NCBI RefSeq assembly: GCF_025685625.1
Contig: NZ_JAGSYI010000001.1
Location: 1,984,001 to 2,048,000 of the forward strand
Direction of reading: 5' to 3'
Length of the DNA: 64,000 nt
Source: Acidicapsa acidisoli
GTDB lineage: Bacteria; Acidobacteriota; Terriglobia; Terriglobales; Acidobacteriaceae
Shown here: positions 52,261 to 61,344 of the stretch, in pieces
How the letters are laid out: each line of letters opens with the position of its first letter
How positions within the stretch are numbered: position 1 is the stretch's first letter
The notes under the pieces: model-generated
Told to the model about the DNA's origin: nothing
Databases searched by the model: none
Seen by the model: the letters and a program-made list of their open reading frames with translations, nothing else
Position numbers and translations under genes: made by a program

Positions 52261-53858
52261 TTGCTGGTCTTCTTATCTGAAAACAGACCGTAAACATCGA
52301 CTTCATGTCCAGCGCCAACGTAGACATGCCCGTTTACGACAGTCGGGATATTGAAGCGAACTGCTGGCCCCGCGCGATCCCGACCCGGGTTCTGCTCGCT
52401 GGTATAGAGCAAGTGTGAAATATCGGATGCATCAAAGGCATAAAGAACTGCGTTACTGTAATCAACATTCCCACCCTGCGAACGGAGGACCCAAAGAACG
52501 CCATCGTGCATACCATTTGAAGATGCTGTTGGGGTCGCAGCTAGGCCAGGGAATTTCGAATCGCTAGCCGCTTTGAGCGTCAGTTTTCCGTTGTGCAGCG
52601 CAAATTGACGAAGAGCACTGTTAGACCCGTTGCTTAGCACGTAGAGGTTGTGATTCCAGAAGGCCATCGAGCCAAAGACGCCCCCGCCTGGGTTTAACAC
52701 GGTTTGTATGATCTGACCATCATTGTTGGAACGGTGATGACCCATGTGGTCGCGGTCGATTAGGTAGATGGTCCCCTCTTTCCCGGCAATAACCACAAGA
52801 TGCGGGTGGGGCCCACTCTGGGTTGGTAAGAGCAATGGACCTCCCGAACCCAGGTCGTTGTCATCAGCATTTAGTTTGTCAACGTTGAATGGCGCAAAAT
52901 AGTCCGCGATCTTCAAGCTCTGGCCCTCCAACTTCAGCAGACTGTCCCCATAATCACGCCCGCCGTTGGCAGAATCAAAGCGTCCGTTTCCTGTCGCAAC
53001 GAACAGATTCCCTCCGCCGTCAGCCGCTGGCCCCGTATCGCTTGCCCAGATGCCGCTGTCATCCCCGTCGGGAGACGTATTGAACACCGCTCGTCTTTCG
53101 AGGGAATGCGCATCGTAGGCCATCAACCAGCCGTGATAAGGGCCGACATCGCAAGAAGAAGCCCAGCTTAAATAGACCAACCCGTTTGCGAGCAGAAGCG
53201 AAGCTCTGGGATTTTCGCGCAACGGGTCGAAAGCCAGCTTCCCCGACTCGCTACCCGTCCCTTTTCCATTGATGGTCGCTCTGATCTCAATGGGGCCCCC
53301 GAATTGTTCGAGACCGGTCGTGACCGACAGCCCATGCAATCGCTGAGTGTATTGCGTAGACCGCGTTGTTTGCTCCTTCGTGCGTACGAGCACATACAAC
53401 GTGCCGGTATCCGGATCGATTGCAGGTGTCGAGGTGATGCCGACTTCCGGCTCGATGTAGGGGCATTGAACATCGTCCGCTGGGACAGTCGTCACACCTT
53501 TCCTGAGAAAGCTCACGTGCCAGAGTGGCAATGAGGGATGGCCATAGGCATCGAAGGCATAGACACTGTCATGCTCAGTAGCGACGAACAACACATCGTG
53601 GCGCCCTTTGCCAGGAACGTCTAATCCAGCGAGGAACAGCGGCTGTGCATAGACGTCTCCATCGACTTTGAGCACGAACCTTTTTCCGAAGTGCCTTACG
53701 TTGACATTACGCGGAGTCAGGGTGCTTTCAAGTTTGTTAGCGCCGTTCCGTATATTGTCATACTGAGAGGTGGTAATATTTTGCGCGCAAACGGAAAACC
53801 CCGCGATCAAGAACGGAAAGGGCATGCATCGCATCGCCAGTCTCCAAAAAACGATCAT
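52257..53858 (-). CDS. Exported PQQ-type beta-propeller protein
   Basis: The 533-residue protein has a signal peptide (MPFPFLIAGFSVCAQ; start possibly the ATG at 53834 or 53825). Propeller blades follow: DVYAQPLFLAGLDVPGKGRH, VLFVATEHDSVYAFDA, ADGGGNLFVATGNGRFD and VIAGKEGTIYLIDRDHMG, ending NGHVYVGAGHEVDVYGLF. It resembles the non-enzymatic PQQ-like propellers common in Acidobacteriota. The cofactor residues of quinoprotein dehydrogenases were not identified. It sits between an ADOP permease (43 bp upstream) and PadR (4-bp overlap), so it may be a periplasmic partner of the permease. Confidence 0.75.
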   Translation of the reverse strand: MIVFWRLAMRCMPFPFLIAGFSVCAQNITTSQYDNIRNGANKLESTLTPRNVNVRHFGKRFVLKVDGDVYAQPLFLAGLDVPGKGRHDVLFVATEHDSVYAFDAYGHPSLPLWHVSFLRKGVTTVPADDVQCPYIEPEVGITSTPAIDPDTGTLYVLVRTKEQTTRSTQYTQRLHGLSVTTGLEQFGGPIEIRATINGKGTGSESGKLAFDPLRENPRASLLLANGLVYLSWASSCDVGPYHGWLMAYDAHSLERRAVFNTSPDGDDSGIWASDTGPAADGGGNLFVATGNGRFDSANGGRDYGDSLLKLEGQSLKIADYFAPFNVDKLNADDNDLGSGGPLLLPTQSGPHPHLVVIAGKEGTIYLIDRDHMGHHRSNNDGQIIQTVLNPGGGVFGSMAFWNHNLYVLSNGSNSALRQFALHNGKLTLKAASDSKFPGLAATPTASSNGMHDGVLWVLRSQGGNVDYSNAVLYAFDASDISHLLYTSEQNPGRDRAGPAVRFNIPTVVNGHVYVGAGHEVDVYGLFSDKKTSK

Positions 53859-53901
53859 TAGAATTGGCTCTCCCGTTCGCTGGAATTAAGGCTGCATTCG
53901 G

Positions 53902-56394
53902 CTATTCGAGCCTGAGGGCCGTCATTGGATCGACGCGAGTTGCTCTGCGTGCTGGAATCCAAATGGCAGAAAGTGCGACCGCACCAAGAAGTAGTGGAGT
54001 AAAGATGAAGGCGACTGGATCCCACGGCTTAACTCCAAAGAGAAAGCTGCTCAGAAAGCGTGTGAGATAAAATGCTCCGCCTAATCCGACGATCAAGCCG
54101 AGCAGAGCAAGCCGCATGCCCTGGCCAATCACCATTCTGCGCAGATCGGAGGCCTGCGCTCCCAGAGCCATGCGGACCCCCATTTCTTGAGTGCGCTGCT
54201 GAACGGAATAGGACATCACACCATACACCCCGATGGCGGCCATAAGTAATCCAGCGATGCCGAAGATCGTCAGCAAAACCATGTTGAAACGTTGACGAGC
54301 TGTGTCGCGCGCTTCGACCTCGTCCATGGTTCGCACCTCAGCAACTGGTAAGCCCCCAGTGGCTTCACCTAATGCCGATTCGATAGGTCCCCTCACGGAG
54401 TACGGGCTCACCTGACTACGTACGATCCACCACAGAGGGACGACCTGGAAGTTGAGGGCCGTCAACGCATCCGGCATCTGTGCGATAGGGATGTACATCG
54501 TAGGGAATGGGTCTCGGCTGACTCCAGCATCGCGAGTGTCCCCCACGATGCCGATGACCTGTCGCGTCCCGGACTCTAATGGCGGGCCGCCTGCTCCGAT
54601 CTGAATGCGATCCCTCAGTGGGTCTCCATCGGGCCAATATTGTCGGGCCATTGCTTGGTTAATGATGATCACTCCAGGTGCTGCGCTACCATCATGCTCG
54701 GTGAATGAACGACCGCGTAGCACAGGAATTTCAAAGGTTGAAAAGTAGCCACTCGAAACGGAAAACAGACCTCCAACTCCGGTCGAGGGCGCGTTGCCTT
54801 TAGGACGTCCTGATACGTCAAAGCCCATACCGAAACAACCCTGCAGAGGGAGGCACGAACTCGCAGACGCATCGATTACACCGGGGACAGACAGAAGGCG
54901 CTGACGCCCGTCACGAACGATCCGGGCAACGGGTTCGGTTCTCTGAAAGCGGCTGGCGGTTATGGACATCGACGCACTTAGCACATTCCGGGTTGTGAAG
55001 CCGGGATTGACACTTTCCAGCTTCTGGAACGTTCGAATAAGCAATGCAGCTCCAATGACAAGAATCAGAGCTAAAGCCATTTGGCCAGTAACGAAAAGCG
55101 CACTGGCCTTTCCATGCCGAAGGCCAGTGCCAGAACGACTGGAGTTTTCATTAAGAGAAGAAGTGATATCTGGACGCGACGTAGAAATAATCGGGGCTAA
55201 ACCAAAGAGAACACCGGTCAGGACTGAGATGCCAAGGGTGAAGAGCATAACCCGGTAATCGAGCAAAACTTCCGATCCATTTTCCCCGATTCGAGGTATG
55301 TCGCCCGGACTGATTCGCAGCAAAAGCCGCACACCACTGAACCCAAAGACTAAACCGAGGAGTCCACCTGTAATCGATAGCGTAAGACTCTCCATCAAAA
55401 GCATCCGAACAATCTCTCCGCGCCCAGCTCCCAGAGCCGTCCGGATCGCAAACTCACGTTTACGAACTGAAGCACGAGCCAGGAGTAGATTTGCCACATT
55501 CGCACAGGCGATGAGCAGAACGAAGCCAACGGCTCCAAGGAGAATCATTAGCGGAAAGCGGGTTGTACCAACTAAAGACTCTTGCAGGGATACCGCGCGG
55601 AATCCGCCGTGGGGTGGCAGAGCGTCGGGTCCATAGCCACGACGGAATTGCTCGGCAGCAAGCAATAGCTGCGCGTTTGCCTGGGCGATAGTTATGCCGG
55701 GTTTCAACCTCGCTGCCACGTTAAATTGGCGCGCCATCTCCCGCGAGTCCAGATTCAATTGAAAAGGTATCCACAAGTCGATCGGAGTATCGGTAACGAA
55801 CTTACGACCGATGACGCCTATCACCAACCAGGATTGGTCATCTAGCTGGATACTAGAACCGACGATATTGGGGTTTGCGCCAAAGTGACTTTTCCATAAA
55901 CCGTAACTCAGAACCACAACATGACCACCGTTGGGACTATCTTCTGATGCAGTGAACGTCCGTCCAGCGATTACCGGTGCGCCAAACAGTGGAAAGTAGT
56001 CGCTTGTTACATGGCCACCCCTCACCTGCTCGGGATGGCTTCCACCAGTTAGATTTATTCCTGCCCCACCCCAGTCGTATGCGGCGACCTGACGGAAGAT
56101 GGCAGATTGTTGCTGCCAGATGTTGTATTCGGGAATACTTGCGATAGGAATCGGCTCGCGGTCACTCGTCGTTAGCAGTTGCACTAGAGTCTGTGGTTCG
56201 GGATAGGTCAGGGGCTGAAAGAGCACGGCGTTCACCACCGAAAAGACCGCGGTGTTCACACCGATACCCAGGGCAACAACGAGGGTCGCAATCAATGTAA
56301 AACCTGGAGTTCTGGAAAGAGAACGAATCGTCAACCGCAGGCATTGCCATTCATCTCCGAGCCAACCGAAAGGTTGCCATGAACGTATGGGCAT
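53902..56394 (-). CDS. ADOP-type ABC permease, third copy, without the N-terminal helical domain
   Basis: The 830-residue protein starts almost at TM1 (LSRTPGFTLIATLVVALGIG) and lacks the ~60-residue helical domain found in the copies at 17966 and 46904. Otherwise two MacB/FtsX units are complete and it ends ARRATRVDPMTALRLE. It starts 53 bp after the M56 protease gene. Association with BlaI/M56 in place of an upstream PadR suggests induction by cell-envelope stress rather than by PadR ligands alone. A start further upstream is not possible without overlapping the protease gene. Confidence 0.87.
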   Translation of the reverse strand: MPIRSWQPFGWLGDEWQCLRLTIRSLSRTPGFTLIATLVVALGIGVNTAVFSVVNAVLFQPLTYPEPQTLVQLLTTSDREPIPIASIPEYNIWQQQSAIFRQVAAYDWGGAGINLTGGSHPEQVRGGHVTSDYFPLFGAPVIAGRTFTASEDSPNGGHVVVLSYGLWKSHFGANPNIVGSSIQLDDQSWLVIGVIGRKFVTDTPIDLWIPFQLNLDSREMARQFNVAARLKPGITIAQANAQLLLAAEQFRRGYGPDALPPHGGFRAVSLQESLVGTTRFPLMILLGAVGFVLLIACANVANLLLARASVRKREFAIRTALGAGRGEIVRMLLMESLTLSITGGLLGLVFGFSGVRLLLRISPGDIPRIGENGSEVLLDYRVMLFTLGISVLTGVLFGLAPIISTSRPDITSSLNENSSRSGTGLRHGKASALFVTGQMALALILVIGAALLIRTFQKLESVNPGFTTRNVLSASMSITASRFQRTEPVARIVRDGRQRLLSVPGVIDASASSCLPLQGCFGMGFDVSGRPKGNAPSTGVGGLFSVSSGYFSTFEIPVLRGRSFTEHDGSAAPGVIIINQAMARQYWPDGDPLRDRIQIGAGGPPLESGTRQVIGIVGDTRDAGVSRDPFPTMYIPIAQMPDALTALNFQVVPLWWIVRSQVSPYSVRGPIESALGEATGGLPVAEVRTMDEVEARDTARQRFNMVLLTIFGIAGLLMAAIGVYGVMSYSVQQRTQEMGVRMALGAQASDLRRMVIGQGMRLALLGLIVGLGGAFYLTRFLSSFLFGVKPWDPVAFIFTPLLLGAVALSAIWIPARRATRVDPMTALRLE

Positions 56395-56447
56395 TTATTC
56401 ACCTCCCTTGGATTCAGTCAATCCCTCAAGCGGCACTCCGACGATTG

Positions 56448-57806
56448 CTAACGCACCTTCTCTGCAGCTATAGATTTCATGTTTGGTGGTGCCCCAACCG
56501 GATGGATTTCGGCTCTGGAGCCGTCTTTTTCAGTCAAAATGAATTGAAATCCGTCCTCCACGGTGACGTGCAAAGAGGCACCCTCTGGAGTTGCTCTGGT
56601 AATTTGCTTTGGCGTTGTGTCATCAGAAGGATCAGCTCGAAGCAGAGTGCCATCACGTTTCAGTGCAATCCGGGACTGGGTGGCAGACCCTGTATAGTTG
56701 GTTCCGCTTCGAACCAGGGTCATGGTGGCAAAACTTCTCCCTTGAAACATCCAGTGCCAGGTTCCCGCGAACTTCTCTCCCGGCGCTGAAAGGTCAGAGC
56801 TTGTTTGTAGGCTCATTGCGTGTGCAAGCACTGCTCCTACGCTCATCGCAATACTCGTTGCCAAGATTAATCCCGAAAGAGCGGCGCGGGATAACTGAAC
56901 CCTGTTCTCAGTCAGCGCTCCAATCCGAGCCTCCAAATTGTCGCCATCGAACAATCCCATTGCAATGGCGTTGCCTCTCGAGGTATGCAGACTCAGAGAC
57001 GCCAAACGTACGAGTGTGTTGGCATAGAATCGACGCTTTCCGAGACGTGTGGCTGCGTAGTCATCGCAAGCGAGCTCTCGCGTGTGCGAGATTTTTGACA
57101 GCAGGTAGTTTGTGCCGGGATGCCAAGAGACAGGTAGCGAGATCAATTCACACGCGACGTGAAACATAAAATCTCTGCGACGAACATGGCCATATTCATG
57201 CGCCAAGATCACCGAAAGGTCCTGATAGGCAAGGCATGGGAGCAATTTGCTTGGCAACACGATGGCAGGATGAAATGCTCCGATAGTCACGGGATCGTCG
57301 ATAGCTGCTGATTTCAGGAGAGCGACGCGGTGTCTGCTCTCGAAAATCTGACTCGCCACGCCTAGATCACCTGACGAAAGCACGAGCGCTTCTCGTCTTA
57401 AGCGGCGGACCCGGCGAACGGCGCGGCAGAATCGAGTTAACCGAAAGAAGACAAGCACTGCCCAGGCGCCGATCATCAAGCTCTGGATTCCCGGTGAGGT
57501 AAGAAAACTCTGATGTTGCTCAAGGCTGTCTCGCAAAATCCACGGTTCGTAATTTCTTGCTGCGCCTCTGGACGAGATCTGCAGTGCTAAGCCTTCCGCA
57601 GCTCCTGTGGAGTGCCGATGCCAAAGTGTGTTAACTGCTGGGGCGACCAAAGAAACCAGAAGCACCAAGAGATAAAGGAGATACTGATACTTTGCCCTCG
57701 CTTTTGCAATGAGGCATGACAATGCCGCCGCTACGATCGCGAAAAGGGCTATTTGCACACACGCGTTGAACAAGAGATCGAATAGTATCGCGCGAGCTGG
57801 ATTCAT
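56448..57806 (-). CDS. BlaR1/MecR1-type M56 membrane metalloprotease with lipocalin-like C-terminus
   Basis: Several TM helices (CVQIALFAIVAAALSCLIA, YLLYLLVLLVSLVAPAVNTL) flank the cytosolic zinc protease core: LSVILAHEYGHVRRRDFMFH (HExxH), then TRELACDDYAATRLGKRRF. After a further TM (ALSGLILATSIAMSVGAVL) the C-terminal ~110 residues read as a small beta domain (FAGTWHWMFQGRSFATMTLV, GTLLRADPSDDTTPKQIT), not the penicillin-binding domain of BlaR1. It would cleave or inactivate the BlaI-like repressor encoded upstream (4-bp overlap) when the sensor detects a signal, presumably not a beta-lactam. Confidence 0.85.
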   Translation of the reverse strand: MNPARAILFDLLFNACVQIALFAIVAAALSCLIAKARAKYQYLLYLLVLLVSLVAPAVNTLWHRHSTGAAEGLALQISSRGAARNYEPWILRDSLEQHQSFLTSPGIQSLMIGAWAVLVFFRLTRFCRAVRRVRRLRREALVLSSGDLGVASQIFESRHRVALLKSAAIDDPVTIGAFHPAIVLPSKLLPCLAYQDLSVILAHEYGHVRRRDFMFHVACELISLPVSWHPGTNYLLSKISHTRELACDDYAATRLGKRRFYANTLVRLASLSLHTSRGNAIAMGLFDGDNLEARIGALTENRVQLSRAALSGLILATSIAMSVGAVLAHAMSLQTSSDLSAPGEKFAGTWHWMFQGRSFATMTLVRSGTNYTGSATQSRIALKRDGTLLRADPSDDTTPKQITRATPEGASLHVTVEDGFQFILTEKDGSRAEIHPVGAPPNMKSIAAEKVR

Positions 57807-58198
57807 GTCGGTTCCTCCTCGTTGCTCTCAGCGTTCCTTAATCTCTCTTGCAGTTGCGCAAGTTTGCGGGCGTCGAGCTGCCGGCTCCGAACAAGAGTCA
57901 ACAGAAGGTCATCCACGGAGCCTTTAAACACTCTATGCAAAACGTCTTTGATTGCGTGCGAGTCGGCAGCCTCTTGAGTAACGCTCGCTCTGTATTCGTA
58001 TGCGCGTCCGACGAGCCTTCTCTTTACCTTCCCCTTGCGAAAGAGAACATTCAACGTGGTTTGGACTGTTGTGTAAGCAAGCTGAGGCTCACCCGACAGT
58101 CCCTGCAAGACCTTCTGAACATTTCCTGCGCCGCTGTCCCAGAGCACACGCATAAGCCGTCGCTCTAATGGGGTCAAGACTCCGGTTTTCTTCGGCAT
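57803..58198 (-). CDS. BlaI/MecI/CopY-family transcriptional repressor
   Basis: The winged-helix N-domain (LTPLERRLMRVLWDSGAGNV, AYTTVQTTLNVLFRKGKVKR) and C-terminal dimerisation/cleavage region (GSVDDLLLTLVRSRQLDARK) are typical of BlaI, at ~131 residues. I chose ATG 58198 (GAGG 8 nt upstream) over the TTG at 58222, because the latter would be at or before the predicted transcription start. It should repress its own operon through two dyads around the promoter and be inactivated by the M56 protease it overlaps. Confidence 0.88.
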   Translation of the reverse strand: MPKKTGVLTPLERRLMRVLWDSGAGNVQKVLQGLSGEPQLAYTTVQTTLNVLFRKGKVKRRLVGRAYEYRASVTQEAADSHAIKDVLHRVFKGSVDDLLLTLVRSRQLDARKLAQLQERLRNAESNEEEPT

Positions 58199-58222
58199 CG
58201 AGTCGATCCTCGCCTGTAACAA

Positions 58223-58267
58223 CTATGCATATAGGAGTTCAGGAGCATTTGTCAACTATGCGCATAG
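58223..58267 (-). promoter_or_regulatory. BlaI-type promoter with two operators
   Basis: On the minus strand TTGACA (58255-58250) and TATATG (58233-58228) are 16 bp apart. The dyad CTATGCGCATAG (58256-58267) abuts the -35, and the near-dyad CTATGCATATAG (58223-58234) covers the -10. Both are followed by GAG on plus. Centres are 33 bp apart (about three helical turns). Confidence 0.75.
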
Positions 58268-58321
58268 GAGATGGACAGCGCATCGTAGCGCTGGCCATCG
58301 GTTGAATAGAAAATCAGTCAA

Positions 58322-58350
58322 TTGGCGACTACAGGGCGACGCGCTCATTG
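58322..58350 (+). repeat. Dispersed 29-bp repeat, copy B
   Basis: TTGGCGACTACAGGGCGACG then CGCTCATTG, in the gap between the BlaI promoter and the end of the AraC gene. Best match is copy A (43944). Confidence 0.5.
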
Positions 58351-58393
58351 AGCCTATATCGGTCGGGTGTTGGAGTACTTCCGAGGAAGGCGT

Positions 58394-59386
58394 TTACCGG
58401 GACTGATCGTGGTCTTCTAATCCACGTTTGAGGTATTCCCCTGGACTGGCTCCAACAATTCGCTTGAACGCCTTACTGAACGCAGCGTCGGACTCGTAAC
58501 CGACCGACCGAGCAACGTCTATAAGCTTTTTGTCACGCTGTTCGAGTAACTGCATCGCCTTCTGCATCCTCCACTCGGTTACGTATTCCAACGGTGTTTG
58601 TCCGAGTAGCTCTTTAAAACGTGCTGCGAATGCGGAGCGAGACATGCCCGCCGCTTCGGCCAGGGATTCCACCGTCCAGGGTGTATTCACACTGTCGTGA
58701 ACGGCACCCAAAGCAGTGCCTATTTGAGGATCGAAAATCGCACGAAGCCATCCTTTGTTGCGTTCCGGTCCCGACGCGATATGCGCCCGGAGTACCTGGA
58801 TAAATAGAACCTCGGCTAGCCGAGTCGCGACGACTTCGGATCCCGGCGCCTGTTCTGCCATTTCTGACGCCAGCGCCTGCACCGTGTTGTGGAGAGCAAG
58901 CGTGCGTGCCTGATCGGCTTTCATCAGAATGAAGCTCGGCAATAACTGAGTGATCGGCTTGAGGCTGGCGCGATCGAAGCTCAAGGACCCACAGACGATG
59001 GTCGTCGGCGCGCCGCCACCTCCACAAAGAGCGACATTGCCGTTGGCCCCGGCCCCGATCTCGCGGAAGGTCCACCTCGGCCGTGTTCGCGGGCTGTCGC
59101 GCAAAACAATCGAAGTCCCCTTAGCCAGCAAAAAGCAGTCACCACCGGTGAGGGGAATGGGCTCCGCAATCCCGTCCACACTCAGCCAGCAGTTGCCGCG
59201 CGAAAGCATGGCAAAGTGCGCCAAATCGGAGGGTGGCGCTTTTTTGCCGGAAAGCGCGGGTCTTTCTTCCGCCTGATTTTCCTGTTTGATGCCCCACGGG
59301 GCTGTGGCTTCGAGCCTGTGCAGACCGAAAGCGGTTACGTGCATCGTTCTGAAGATGTCTGTTATCGGGTCCAACTGAGCCTCCAT
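58394..59386 (-). CDS. AraC-family transcriptional regulator with cupin sensor
   Basis: The 330-residue protein has a cupin-like ligand domain at ~30-190 (HFAMLSRGNCWLSVDGIAEP, GGDCFLLAKGTSIVLRDS, a FREIGAGANG linker). A C-terminal double HTH at ~230-325 reads TVESLAEAAGMSRSAFAARF, GQTPLEYVTEWRMQKAMQLL, IDVARSVGYESDAAFSKAFK and ASPGEYL. It is divergent from the SDR gene at 59691 and probably activates it. A 31-bp near-perfect palindrome lies 47 bp upstream of its start. AraC/cupin regulators paired with SDRs are common. Confidence 0.88.
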   Translation of the reverse strand: MEAQLDPITDIFRTMHVTAFGLHRLEATAPWGIKQENQAEERPALSGKKAPPSDLAHFAMLSRGNCWLSVDGIAEPIPLTGGDCFLLAKGTSIVLRDSPRTRPRWTFREIGAGANGNVALCGGGGAPTTIVCGSLSFDRASLKPITQLLPSFILMKADQARTLALHNTVQALASEMAEQAPGSEVVATRLAEVLFIQVLRAHIASGPERNKGWLRAIFDPQIGTALGAVHDSVNTPWTVESLAEAAGMSRSAFAARFKELLGQTPLEYVTEWRMQKAMQLLEQRDKKLIDVARSVGYESDAAFSKAFKRIVGASPGEYLKRGLEDHDQSR

Positions 59387-59432
59387 CTGCTCTTGAAATG
59401 CATAGTGTTCCGTGAGGACTGTACGAAACTGC

Positions 59433-59463
59433 GCAGCTTCGCTTGTCGGACAAGCGAAGCTGC
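59433..59463. repeat. 31-bp palindrome in the AraC/SDR divergent region
   Basis: GCAGCTTCGCTTGTC (59433-59447), one central base, then GACAAGCGAAGCTGC (59449-59463): 15-bp perfect arms. Position 47 bp before the AraC start fits an operator. As RNA it would form a long hairpin in the AraC leader. Confidence 0.7.
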
Positions 59464-59690
59464 AGGTAGAAGAGGCCTCACCTAGACGGACATTCTCCTT
59501 CCTTCAGCGTCAAAACTCATTTTCCTCGAGCCGCGCGTCCGAGCTCCAACAAAAAGGTGCAAGACAGCTCATTGTAGCCATCTTTCTGGACGAATAGACA
59601 AAAATCTTGGACTCCTGAGCAGTTTTCGTCCGCCGCCAAAGAATCTACCTTAGTGTACAGAATGCTTCACAATTTCCGAAGGGAGTAAAC

Positions 59691-60425
59691 ATGGGAAAGC
59701 TTCAAGGTAAGGTTGCAGTCATCACGGGTGGGGCTACCGGCATCGGCCGCGCCGCAGCAAAGCGCTTCATCGAGGAGGGCGCCTTCGTCTTCATCTTCGG
59801 CCGCCGGCAGGCAGAGCTCGACGCCGCTGTCGCTGACCTCGGGCCCAATGCCCGCGCGGTACAAGGTTCGATCTCCGATCTAGCCGACCTCGACCGACTC
59901 TACGCGGCGGTGAAGGCCGAGCGCGGAACCCTCGACATCGTTTTCGCCAATGCCGGGGCGGGAAGCCCGCTTCCGCTCGGTAAGATCACTGCCGAGCACA
60001 TTGACGAAACCTTCGACACCAATGTGAAGGGTACGATCTTCACGGTCCAGAAGGCGCTGCCGCTGATGGGCAAGGGCGGTTCGATTATTCTGACCGGTTC
60101 GAGCGCCGGCACCACGGGCGCCCCGACAATGAGCGTCTACAGCGCGAGCAAGGCGGCAGTGCGGAACCTCGCACGGACTTGGGCGGAAGACCTGAAGGGC
60201 ACCGGCATCCGGGTAAACGTGCTGTCGCCCGGAGCGACGACGACCGAACTCGCGAAGGCAGCGCTAGGCGAGGAGGGCCAGAAGGTCTACGCCGCGATGA
60301 CTCCGCTCCAGCGCATGGCCGATCCGGCGGAGATCGGGGCTGCTGCTGCCTTTCTCGCGTCGGATGACAGCAGCTTCATGACTGCTAGCGAGCTCGCCGT
60401 CGACGGCGGCCTGGCGCAAATCTGA
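59691..60425 (+). CDS. SDR-family oxidoreductase (first of a pair)
   Basis: The 244-residue classical short-chain dehydrogenase has the cofactor motif TGGATGIGRAAAKRF at 12-26, FANAGAGSP, catalytic Ser in LTGSSAGTTGAPTM and Tyr-x3-Lys in VYSASKAAVRN, and a C-terminal SELAVDGGLAQI. The Arg/Lys after the glycine motif favours NADP(H). AGGGAG precedes the ATG. The next SDR gene lies 60 bp downstream and is a paralogue with the same N-A-G and C-terminal motifs. Alcohol/ketone substrate unknown. Confidence 0.9.
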   Translation: MGKLQGKVAVITGGATGIGRAAAKRFIEEGAFVFIFGRRQAELDAAVADLGPNARAVQGSISDLADLDRLYAAVKAERGTLDIVFANAGAGSPLPLGKITAEHIDETFDTNVKGTIFTVQKALPLMGKGGSIILTGSSAGTTGAPTMSVYSASKAAVRNLARTWAEDLKGTGIRVNVLSPGATTTELAKAALGEEGQKVYAAMTPLQRMADPAEIGAAAAFLASDDSSFMTASELAVDGGLAQI

Positions 60426-60485
60426 CGCACTACGCCTTTCCGTAGATTCAACAGAAAAACAACGAAAACAAAAGGGAGAAAACAT

Positions 60486-61253
60486 ATGAGTAATAATCTT
60501 GGACAGAAATTGGCGGGCAAAATTGCGGTTATCACAGGCGGCAGCAGCGGGATTGGCTTGGCCACCGCCAAGCGCTTCGTGGAAGAGGGTGCGCACGTCG
60601 TGATCACTGGGCGACGGAAGAAAGAGCTGAAGGAGGCCGCAGCCATCATCAAGAGAAACATTACGACGGTCGTGGGCGACGTGTCGCGCTTGGAGGATCT
60701 GGACCGGCTCTATGCCGTCGTGAAAGAGAAACATGGTCACATCGATATTCTGTTCGCGAACGCGGGCGCAGGTACAATCGCACCGCTCGCGGTGGCTACC
60801 GAGGGACATTTCGACCAGACCTTCGATGTGAATGTAAAGGGAATGTTCTTTACGGTGCAGAAGGCCCTTCCCCTCTTCAAAGACGGCGGCTCGATTGTCC
60901 TGAATTCTTCTGTCTCAAACGTGCTGGGGCTTCCAGGCTTTACCGCCTACGCCGCCAGTAAGGCGGCTGTGCGCAACTTCGCGCGCGGCTGGACTATGGA
61001 GCTAAAAGACCGCAACATCCGGGTGAATTCGATGAGCCCCGGACCAATCGATACCCCGGCCTTGGCGACGACGACGGGCCTTACAGCTGAACAGGCCGAG
61101 CAAGCGGTCGCCCAGTTTACCTCGCAGATCCCAATGGGTCGCAGAGGCATGCCCGAGGAAATTGCGGCAGCAGTCGTATTCCTCTCCTCTGATGAAAGTT
61201 CTTACATCACCGGTGTGGATCTCGCCGTCGATGGAGGCATGGCGCAGGTCTGA
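60486..61253 (+). CDS. SDR-family oxidoreductase (second of a pair)
   Basis: The 255-residue protein has TGGSSGIGLATAKRF, FANAGAGTIAPL, catalytic LNSSVSNVLGLPGFTAYAAS with Tyr-x3-Lys, MSPGPIDTPAL and a C-terminal DLAVDGGMAQV. AGGGAG lies 7 nt before the ATG. It is clearly a paralogue of the preceding gene and probably arose by tandem duplication followed by divergence. It is in one transcription unit with the NADP oxidoreductase gene ~90 bp downstream. Confidence 0.9.
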   Translation: MSNNLGQKLAGKIAVITGGSSGIGLATAKRFVEEGAHVVITGRRKKELKEAAAIIKRNITTVVGDVSRLEDLDRLYAVVKEKHGHIDILFANAGAGTIAPLAVATEGHFDQTFDVNVKGMFFTVQKALPLFKDGGSIVLNSSVSNVLGLPGFTAYAASKAAVRNFARGWTMELKDRNIRVNSMSPGPIDTPALATTTGLTAEQAEQAVAQFTSQIPMGRRGMPEEIAAAVVFLSSDESSYITGVDLAVDGGMAQV

Positions 61254-61344
61254 TCTCGGCGCGGTTCCGGGGCTGGCGCTCCAGCTCCGCCAGTCCTGGG
61301 ATCACGCTTCTCAAACCTTTAGTTCTAACACCAGATCGGAGAAC

